From Glandiceps talaboti (Eukaryota > Hemichordata > Enteropneusta > Spengelidae): a DNA stretch of 64,000 nt. Below, piece by piece: positions 20,863-28,367 of this stretch (within the stretch, counting starts at the first letter, position 1; each line of letters begins with the position of its first letter). The stretch lies in contig NC_135557.1 in the NCBI RefSeq assembly GCF_964340395.1, positions 13,493,546 to 13,557,545 on the forward strand, read 5' to 3'. Below the pieces are notes generated by a model, which saw only the letters and a list, made by a program, of their open reading frames with translations, made no database searches and was not told where the DNA came from. Position numbers and translations under genes: made by a program.

Positions 20863-21687
20863 ATGCACTCCACAACCTTTCGTCCACAGATGAAATGGGC
20901 TCGTTTGCTCGAAAAGAGGCAGAACAAGAAGAGATCTATGTTAATGAAGCGAATGGGATATAGCAAACAAAACGTCCATCCTGTTGACAACAAAAGTTAC
21001 AAAAACTCTCATCCCAAAACCACATCCCAAAAACAAAACAAAACACCTGTTCAATGTGAAACGCTGCAAGTACCGGTGGTTAAAATTCCTAAGAAAACAC
21101 ACAACAAAAAACAAACAATCAGTAAAAGTAACAAATTTAGTAAACTACCCAAAGACACAAGTATTGATGGTAAGATCTGGCATATCATACAGATAAGTGG
21201 CATAAACGATGCATGCTTCTTTCGCTGCTGTGTTGTTGCAAGAAATCAAAGCTACATTCAGAACTATGTGGATAGAAGATGGAGTAATTCAACAGTTGTT
21301 GACAACCTGGAATGGGAAGCCACAGAGTTCAGGCAAAATCTTGGAGCATATATGGACAATCTGGACGATACCCAAAAAGAACAACTGTTGGAAGATTTTG
21401 GGCGGGGTAAATTTCTACTTGGAGGATTTCAAACACTCGAACAAAGTATAAAACACTTACTCAGTAATGAACCTCATGCAGCAATGACCATCGAAATTGT
21501 ATGTGCCAGCCAAATGCTAAGCCTTCCAATCAAAATTTATGGGAGGGACAGTAGGAAAGGAAACAAAGCCTTAATTCTGGAATTGGACACAACAAATAGA
21601 TTGAAAGGAATAGATGCTGCCAAAGCACCTATACATCTTAGAATGTGTGCTGACCATTTCGATATAATGCTTGAACAGAATAAATAA
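20863..21687 (+). CDS. OTU-type cysteine protease (deubiquitinase-like)
   Basis: 274 residues. A basic, low-complexity N-terminal 100 residues is followed by an OTU-like domain: the catalytic block INDACFFRCC with Cys118 (in place of the usual DGxCLFRA), helices with NLEWEATEFRQNLG, a LGGFQTLEQ segment, AMTIEIVCASQMLSLPIKIYG in the strand region, and the terminal HFDIML with candidate catalytic His265. OTU proteins cut ubiquitin or ubiquitin-like chains in the cytoplasm or nucleus and are used by several viruses against host signalling. The acidic residue expected three before the Cys is Asn115 here, though Asp116 is adjacent. A downstream AATAAA is present at about 21682. Confidence 0.75.
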   Translation: MHSTTFRPQMKWARLLEKRQNKKRSMLMKRMGYSKQNVHPVDNKSYKNSHPKTTSQKQNKTPVQCETLQVPVVKIPKKTHNKKQTISKSNKFSKLPKDTSIDGKIWHIIQISGINDACFFRCCVVARNQSYIQNYVDRRWSNSTVVDNLEWEATEFRQNLGAYMDNLDDTQKEQLLEDFGRGKFLLGGFQTLEQSIKHLLSNEPHAAMTIEIVCASQMLSLPIKIYGRDSRKGNKALILELDTTNRLKGIDAAKAPIHLRMCADHFDIMLEQNK

Positions 21688-21735
21688 ACAAGACAAGAGA
21701 ATGCATTGTATGCGTGTGTTTTTTCAATAATTATT

Positions 21736-22617
21736 TTATTTTATTTTCTCAAGTGCTCTCAAACAAGGGGCTGATGTCATAATGGTTTGCAATATTTTAG
21801 CACATTGAGTTAATTTCCTGACATGTATGTTGAATATTTGATATAAATGTCTGTCCAAAGGCATGGGGCCCATTTGTTTGTGACGATTCTCATCAAAAAT
21901 GTTTCTACTTCCATGACCAAAACCTTCAAGAACACATGTCAGGACATAGACAACAGTTGCTTCTGGATGAATACAGAGAAATGATAAATGACTTCGTGAA
22001 GCGTGCTGCAAGACGACTTTCAGTATATCCCTTACACTCGATTCGAGGGCCAGTAATTCAGAGAACCGACAGTGGATTCTTTTCAGATGGTACGTTTCAC
22101 TACTATAGAGACATTTCGTCAAAGCCATTGGTAAAGAGATTCGCTTTTTAAAGACATTCATTTGAATAGCTGCAAACAGGTCATCAACTGACAAATTCTG
22201 TATGCGTTCCAAGTTGTTGTACTCATTTCGATTTGAAGGGTTATAGAGTTTTGTCAGGACAGGTGCAACTGTCTTAAAAATAGCATTGGACCTCTTGACA
22301 AAAGTTTGGCTTCTTGTGTCGCTATTGATGGGTGTAATAGAGGGATACAGTGGTCGGTCAAGTCCTACATATACACCTTTTTTGTGAGACCGACCAGTCA
22401 ATCGACAAACAAGTGCATCTTCGGAAAAGACAAGGGAACAACCTCGGTTTTCTCCATTGCAATTGTGATACTGTAAGGATTCCGTACATATGTAGTGTTG
22501 TCCTCTGCCAAAGGGATTAACCAGTGTACACTTCTCTGTGCACATGTGAAAGGGTACAATGTACCAGACTTCAATGCCACTCTGTTGTATATACGTGTTT
22601 CTCGTTTGCGATTCCAT
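21736..22617 (-). CDS. Cys/His-rich protein, possible UL92-like late transcription factor
   Basis: 293 residues. The N-terminal 75 hold a compact metal-binding pattern: C26, C30, C44, H51, C53, C60, then VCRLTGR with C71. An H-x-C ... C ... VCxLTG arrangement is what I recall as characteristic of the UL92 family, part of the late-gene transcription complex of beta- and gammaherpesviruses. The remainder is helical with no membrane segment. The size is a little above that family's. This is a motif-level suggestion only; a profile search would decide. It is transcribed away from the terminase exons that follow. Confidence 0.75.
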   Translation of the reverse strand: MESQTRNTYIQQSGIEVWYIVPFHMCTEKCTLVNPFGRGQHYICTESLQYHNCNGENRGCSLVFSEDALVCRLTGRSHKKGVYVGLDRPLYPSITPINSDTRSQTFVKRSNAIFKTVAPVLTKLYNPSNRNEYNNLERIQNLSVDDLFAAIQMNVFKKRISLPMALTKCLYSSETYHLKRIHCRFSELLALESSVRDILKVVLQHASRSHLSFLCIHPEATVVYVLTCVLEGFGHGSRNIFDENRHKQMGPMPLDRHLYQIFNIHVRKLTQCAKILQTIMTSAPCLRALEKIK

Positions 22618-22729
22618 GTATTAATGAGTCATCAACTAATAAAGCATATCTTTTAATAAGGCCATGCAACTACTCTGTTATTTCATGTCGTACGAGGTTA
22701 AATTTGCATATTAATCTTTTTTTTTAATC

Positions 22730-22759
22730 TTTTCTTTCTTTCTTTCTTTCTTTCTTTCT
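22730..22759 (+). repeat. (TTTC)n microsatellite serving as polypyrimidine tract
   Basis: About seven TTTC units run directly into TATTAG, the acceptor of terminase exon 2 (22765). Its length may affect splicing efficiency. Confidence 0.8.
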
Positions 22760-22764
22760 ATTAG

Positions 22765-24694
22765 GCATCAAGAGGAGCAGGTTGCACATTTGGCTGGGTG
22801 GACGAATTCCCATGGGTGAAACAGACTTCTTTAATCACCTCAGCCCCTATCTTTCAACCAAAGAACGTGTCGGTGTTATTCACGTCTTCAATGACGAACA
22901 GAGACCACTGGTCAAGTCGACTGCTGGAATTGTCTTGGAATGGTCGACCACTCGTCAAAAGCATAGTGCAGACGTACATGTGTGAAGAATGTGTGAGTAA
23001 AGGTCTTAGAGGAGTTTGCATTCACAAAAGCCATCTTGTCCCTCGTCACATTGATGGCAGTGAAGGCAATCCTGTCCGATTGCTGATGGACATCCTGGCC
23101 AAGGGGTCTTATGAACTCGAGTGTCTAGGGATTGCTGATTTTGCAGACACGTCCATAGAAAAACTGTTTGCTGACACCACTCTCGATCATCTGGCCGAGA
23201 GGCGTATCTTTGTAAATGATGACATTCTATTGTCGTGTACATCAGGACTTTGCATCACCATAGACCCCACTCCATCCAATGTTTCTGGCATTGGTTTTGT
23301 TGGGGGCATTGTCTGTGGAGGCCAACGTATAGTAAGTATGCTATGTCAGAGAAGTGGTATGCGTGTCTGCTTGGATTTTTCGTCAAACAAATGACAAATT
23401 TCTTGTGGTATTTCCACTGTGGGGGAAGGGCATACTATTACAATGTCAGACGGAGGTTGCAACATGCTTGTTACTATTGTGGAAATGTGATTGACAGCCC
23501 CCAACAATGGATTTCCTTCACATGATGCTTGGGAGGGATTACAAACGAGTAGGTCGAGTACAGCTTTTTGTATGACATCTATTATCCACAGGTAAGCTGG
23601 AGGAGTATCGGCTCGGTATTCTTCTTCTACCGATTTCACCATTGTTATGGCAAACATTTCAATAGCCATGTAAAGTTTGGCCTCCAACACTTGCAAACGA
23701 CCATCTCTTTGATCTTCAGCACACTGTTCAAGTTGCTCTAGTAACCTGCATGTTTCGAATGCAACAGTACATGTCATTTTTTTGGCAAGATATGTGTTTA
23801 TGTCTTTTCCTATGTACAGGGAACCCGTTTCTCTGCCTAGCTCTGTGATAAGAACTCGAGTCGAAACAGGTCTTTTGTCCTCTTTTCCATGACACTGCAG
23901 AAAATGCAAATGGAATTCCCTGTCCAATTGGTACTTCCATTCAAAGAAATGTTGTCTCCTTCGCTTTAAATGTTCCATAGAGAACAGATTGAGATGAAAC
24001 GAAGTGGTCAGCATGGCCATCTTTGCATGAAATGAAGCTAGACGACTATTTCACTCTGCTTTTCTATTTTTTATCTCTTTTGTTACGTCAGATACTTTCA
24101 TTGGATCACGTAATTGCCGAAACTCAAGAAGACATAGAACAACTGCTACCCAAACACAGCCTCCTGTGCATAAGATCGATCGAGTACAGTCTTCAACAGT
24201 TCCCTAAGCTAAGACAACGACCCATTCGTGTATACATAGAGAGAAACACTTCGCATGCACATGCTGCCCTAATGGCTAGTGAGCTAGAAAAACATTTCTT
24301 GCACCAAGGTGTGACGATTGATATAGAGAAAGAAACTGGTCGGGACGGGAATATGAAAACGGGTATATGGACAAGGAACAAGGCCAATCTCGTTCATCTT
24401 GCACAAATGCTTATTGCCAATGACTTAGTATCGTTTAGTAATAGTATAGTCACCATTGGAAAATGTTTACAGAACCCATGTGCTGGCACGAGTTTATTGA
24501 GAGAACCTAATCAGGACGACGAAAAACTTGTCATGGAAGCTCTGCTTACTCAGTTGCGTGATTTTAAACGATCGATTAAAGTGGATGGGAAACTTTCCTT
24601 CAGTGGTAAGGGTACAAATAAAAGGGACGATTTAGCCATGGCCTTTGTGTTATGGCTAGCTTGGTCGTGTTTCAACAGATGTGAGGATCGTTAA
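22765..24694 (+). CDS. Terminase large subunit, exons 2 and 3 (Walker B, nuclease)
   Basis: Exon 2, 22765-23331; intron 23332-24091 (GTAAGT...ACGTCAG); exon 3, 24092-24694. All junctions are phase 0. Exon 2 starts just before the Walker B string GWVDE, then has the coupling motif VLFTSS, a Cys/His cluster (MCEEC...CIHKSH) and the first nuclease acid in TIDPTPSN followed by GIGFVGG. Exon 3 carries VYIERN and FSGKGTNKRDDLAMA, the remaining nuclease acids. This enzyme drives DNA into capsids and cuts concatemers. No Walker A exon exists upstream in this window; a phase-0 exon with it lies at 62946-63722. No clear promoter is seen before 22765. AATAAA at 24699 follows. Confidence 0.85.
23346..24020 (-). 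CDS. Hypothetical protein nested antisense in terminase intron
   Basis: 224 residues lying wholly within the 760-nt intron between terminase exons 2 and 3, on the other strand, and filling almost all of it without touching either exon. That fit argues that it is a real gene. Start at residue 1 (24020) or Met15 (23978). It is helical and soluble with a few Cys; a central stretch reads as a helix pair (LLEQLEQCAEDQRDGRLQVLEAKL). Genes inside terminase introns are a known herpesvirus arrangement. No family recognised. Confidence 0.7.
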   Translation of the reverse strand: MAMLTTSFHLNLFSMEHLKRRRQHFFEWKYQLDREFHLHFLQCHGKEDKRPVSTRVLITELGRETGSLYIGKDINTYLAKKMTCTVAFETCRLLEQLEQCAEDQRDGRLQVLEAKLYMAIEMFAITMVKSVEEEYRADTPPAYLWIIDVIQKAVLDLLVCNPSQASCEGNPLLGAVNHISTIVTSMLQPPSDIVIVCPSPTVEIPQEICHLFDEKSKQTRIPLL

Positions 24695-24810
24695 GAAATA
24701 AAAATAACAAGAAAAAGCAATACACTCTGATGTTTGTTTATTTGTGATTTATTTTCATAACACGGCAATAACAACTAACATACCCAATTGAATAGTACAC
24801 AAAACAACAC

Positions 24811-26550
24811 TCAAGCTATCTTCAAACGTTTGGCAACTGATTTGTAGTCTTCGTAGTTGTATCCCAAAGTCTTGCATACCAATTCTTCACCTTCCATGTC
24901 AGGTGCCAAACTCTTGACAAGTGCAACGTCGTAGCTCTCGTCCAGTAGACACTCTCTGTCTTCAGCAACAAGGGCACTGTACTCGTTGAAGTCAAGACCA
25001 AGCATCTCACAGGCATCGGCCTCGTTTCCCAGTCCAATTGCCAATCCTTTCACGTAGGCTACAGCCACTCGTTTGTCAAGATCATCGGCACTCTTGGATT
25101 CGGACTTCTGCATTGGTTTCTCATACAGAAACTTCCAAGGTATCACGTGGATCGACTCTGGAACCGAGCTCACGATGATGTTTTTTTTACACCTGTTACT
25201 AGCATAACAGATTATTCTGAACGAGACATTGGCAGAATCTGGGGGAAGAACATGACCATCTCTCTTCCCCAGGTCCTTTCTTACACTGTGAGGTACCTTG
25301 ATACAACTGTCGTCTCTAGGTGGTACAACAGCAGGATGAAATGAGACATCCAAGGGCTTGTAGATACAGTTGTGACTAGTCATGATATCAAACACATGAT
25401 CCATGGTCTGGTAAACTTTCTTGTCTCTCACGTACATGTTTTCTTGTTTCAGCAGCTTCAGATTGTGGTCCCCAATTTCTCTAGTATCTTTGTTCTTCAA
25501 TCGTATACATATGCTAGACATGAACTTGTTGTAGACAGCAGCAGTTGCTTCATCAGTCAACTTAAGTTTTCGACCCACATTGTCATTCTCTCCATAATAC
25601 AGTCTTCTGACTTCCTGAGCAAAGAGGTGTGAGAATGTTGCCACATTGAATTTCCCTTTGGGTCTGACATCTGTATAGAAGCTGCTTCCCCTTTCCATCA
25701 TCATCAAGATGTACATGTAGGCACACTGCACATAGAGGTAAATGAGATGCAGTTTGATGCTTTTGAGATTGCCCAGGCTGCCAAAACGACTGGTTGTTCC
25801 CAACGTGTAGCGAGCATCATACACGTTACGCAAATTCGAAGCATTCATAGCACTGATACCTCTTGCTTCCAAACGAGACTTCACTTCTGCATGCTCGGTA
25901 TCAGTGGCACAGAAGTTACCCTTGAATGATATATCGGCAAAACTCAAATGTGCCGTACCAAGTTTCAACACCTGAGAGCTCCAAGGAGGCCGAGAGTTAG
26001 TCGGTGTGACAGTAACAACATCTAAGTCATGCTCAGTACCTTCGGCAATCTTGGCATGATCACCAAAGGTGAATGTCACATCGTAATGAGCATAAATATC
26101 GTTATTGTTGTCGCCACCTTTTTTCAACTTTGGAGTGAGTTGAACATCAGTCACATGAAGGATATCGTTAGCGGATGCAACATCAACCTTTTCGATTTTG
26201 TCCACGAGTTTGTGTCCCACGTCTTTCAGCATGTGCGTGAAATTTGCACAGGATTGGGCTCTCACAGTTTTCACTATGCGTTTTGCAATGCTTGCAAAGA
26301 AAGGTGTATAGACTAGTTTCTTCATGAAAAGGGCAACATCTCCCTTTTTGATCTCTGTGGGAGACATCTCTTTCCAACACCCGTCAGATACAAAACCATT
26401 GACACCGTTTCCAGTCTTGCATAGGAGATCGCCCAGAGACAACATTTTGTACTCCCGAGTGCACAGGTCAGACACCTGAACATCGTCATCGAAATAGAGT
26501 TTCAACAGATCAGATGTAATGGGACCAAATTCCAATTGCTCCATGTCCAT
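24811..26550 (-). CDS. Hypothetical abundant protein, possibly structural
   Basis: 579 residues, no signal peptide or true membrane segment (one moderately hydrophobic helix, IKLHLIYLYVQCAYMYILMMM). A strong leftward TATA box (TATATAAG, complement of 26603-26610) lies about 53 nt before the ATG and the repeat-rich CRE region lies just beyond, suggesting high expression. The C-terminal 100 residues are acidic and contain two similar ~40-residue segments (GLGNEADACEMLGLDFNEYSALV and MEGEELVCKTLGYNYEDYKSVA), perhaps a duplicated helical motif. No function recognised; a capsid, tegument or DNA-binding role cannot be told apart. Confidence 0.8.
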   Translation of the reverse strand: MDMEQLEFGPITSDLLKLYFDDDVQVSDLCTREYKMLSLGDLLCKTGNGVNGFVSDGCWKEMSPTEIKKGDVALFMKKLVYTPFFASIAKRIVKTVRAQSCANFTHMLKDVGHKLVDKIEKVDVASANDILHVTDVQLTPKLKKGGDNNNDIYAHYDVTFTFGDHAKIAEGTEHDLDVVTVTPTNSRPPWSSQVLKLGTAHLSFADISFKGNFCATDTEHAEVKSRLEARGISAMNASNLRNVYDARYTLGTTSRFGSLGNLKSIKLHLIYLYVQCAYMYILMMMERGSSFYTDVRPKGKFNVATFSHLFAQEVRRLYYGENDNVGRKLKLTDEATAAVYNKFMSSICIRLKNKDTREIGDHNLKLLKQENMYVRDKKVYQTMDHVFDIMTSHNCIYKPLDVSFHPAVVPPRDDSCIKVPHSVRKDLGKRDGHVLPPDSANVSFRIICYASNRCKKNIIVSSVPESIHVIPWKFLYEKPMQKSESKSADDLDKRVAVAYVKGLAIGLGNEADACEMLGLDFNEYSALVAEDRECLLDESYDVALVKSLAPDMEGEELVCKTLGYNYEDYKSVAKRLKIA

Positions 26551-26612
26551 GTTTCAGCTGACAGCCAGACAGGCAGAATGAGTGGTTTTAAGATCTCACC
26601 TACTTATATAGG

Positions 26613-27110
26613 ATGCCAACGACATGATATGGGCATGTTGAGAGGCACGACACGTCACGATAGACGACGTGACGAAATCACGTGACGACACAATCTTCAC
26701 GACAAGAAATATTTGTAAAATATGACGTCACGACACATGATCAACACACGTGTAATTGACCTGTTGAGAGACAGGAAAAGTATGACATCACTTTTCTTAA
26801 CTCTACATCAACGTCAAATATAAATAAAATAAAGTGACGTCATCTATGCCAACGACATGATATGGGCATGTTAAGAGATACGACATGTCACGATAGACAA
26901 CGTGACGACATAATCTTCACGACAAGAAATGTTTGTAAAATATGACGTCACGACACATGATCAACACACGTGTAATAGGAAAAGTTATGACATCACTTTT
27001 CTTAACTCTACATCAACGTCAAATATAAATAAAATAAAGTGACGTCACAATATGTACAACCTTTAGTATTCGTATAGGATGCCATCTTCACGATATGGGC
27101 ATGTTGAGAG
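26613..27110. repeat. CRE-rich direct repeats, enhancer or origin candidate
   Basis: Two direct repeats (26613-26842 and 26846-27048) begin ATGCCAACGACATGATATGG and end AAAGTGACGTCA; a third partial copy is at 27077-27110. Both full copies contain several TGACGTCA or CGTGACG elements and an AT-rich AAATATAAATAAAATAAAG segment. The second copy has short deletions. The region lies between two leftward genes and immediately upstream of the strong promoter at 26603. No convincing gene; a 71-residue frame at 27008-27223 overlaps the repeat and is not supported. Could be an enhancer, or an origin of replication. Confidence 0.65.
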
Positions 27111-27293
27111 AGAGGGCACATTATTCGTAATGTTATGATTGCAAATATTGATAGAATGAAAATGTAGTGGTGTTTTGATACCTGTATGTCATGACAGAGG
27201 AAATAAATAGAAAACACATTCAAATTTGTTTAATAATTCTTTATTATTTATTTATTTATTTATTTGTTTGTTTGTTTCATTCTTTCTTTGTCT

Positions 27294-28202
27294 TTAGTAG
27301 TTACTCATTGACAAATACTCTTCCTTAGAAATGTCTCCTCTAAGAACTTCTCTTTTGTTATGAATATAAGTATCAGAACTGTCCTCTTCGGTCACTGGAA
27401 ATTCAGTTTCAACAGTTTCCTCTTCACTAATAGTGGTAAAGTCTGTTTCCCATGGATATTCAGTTACCACAGTTTCCCCTTTAGTATTACTGATCAAGTC
27501 TGTGTCTTGGACGGGTATTGCCCATTGATTTTCAACACTGTCACTGTCACTGTCTTCAGTTTTAAATCCACCAAGTTTTGGTGACATACCCAGACATCTT
27601 CGCCTCAAACGAGGTCTCATTTCTGCAGCAGGTCTGATTTCATAACCCAGTACTCGACCGAACTCCAAGGCTACGAAATCGCCAATACTTATTTTGACAA
27701 AATTACACTGTGCTTCTTTAAGAGAATATCGTACTTTGCACTCAAAACAAGCATCGTCCATGGTTCCCAATCGACTGACGTGACAATTTTTCAATATCTG
27801 TGCATCTTCGCCAATGAGTTCAATCTTTGAAAAGAATCCGAAATTGAAAAGATCATTTTGGATAACAATTATACCTTCGTCTTGCCAACTATGTACCATT
27901 TCGTTCTTTTCGAATTTTCCAGTCAAGTCTTTTATAGTGTAGTCATTTCCCTTTACAGCATATATGTTAATGGCACGAGGGTGATAACAGTCTTCATTGA
28001 ATTCACTCTTTGGCCAGTAGTATTGAAATTTGGCTGTCAAAATATCACGAAATTCGTCCAGAGGCATTCCTTCCAATGAATTGAAACGTAGGCAATAAGC
28101 ATATTTGTCTGTCGTGGATTTTGCCTGGCCCAGACAAAGAACACAGGCCGTGACCATTATAACAACAATAAATTTCTCCATTCTTAATAGTAGATACGAC
28201 AT
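27294..28202 (-). CDS. Secreted protein with acidic Ser/Thr/Glu-rich C-terminus
   Basis: 302 residues; the better start is Met8 (28181), giving a clean signal peptide (FIVVIMVTACVLCLGQA). The mature protein has about nine Cys in the first 200 residues, then an arginine-rich RPRLRRRCLG that may be a furin-like site, then an acidic tail with repeated (V/E)TE(F/Y)P motifs, and no membrane anchor. Likely secreted, or held by partner proteins. No family recognised. A 3' AATAAA on the minus strand can be drawn from the T-rich (TTTA)n sequence at 27240-27265. Confidence 0.7.
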   Translation of the reverse strand: MSYLLLRMEKFIVVIMVTACVLCLGQAKSTTDKYAYCLRFNSLEGMPLDEFRDILTAKFQYYWPKSEFNEDCYHPRAINIYAVKGNDYTIKDLTGKFEKNEMVHSWQDEGIIVIQNDLFNFGFFSKIELIGEDAQILKNCHVSRLGTMDDACFECKVRYSLKEAQCNFVKISIGDFVALEFGRVLGYEIRPAAEMRPRLRRRCLGMSPKLGGFKTEDSDSDSVENQWAIPVQDTDLISNTKGETVVTEYPWETDFTTISEEETVETEFPVTEEDSSDTYIHNKREVLRGDISKEEYLSMSNY

Positions 28203-28367
28203 GAAAAACAGTATACGTTAATACTCTAAAAGAAGACAGAGAAAGCGAGAATGCATGTGTATGCATGAGCACGTGTTTGCTGATATGTAAACATTAAAAA
28301 CAAGACTACTGTTGTATGAATTAAAAAGTTTATTTCCTTCTCTTTTTTTTGCACATGTCAAAAGAAT

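Noticed and set aside
27008-27223. 71-codon leftward frame
   Set aside because: Runs into the CRE-rich direct repeat and has no promoter of its own.
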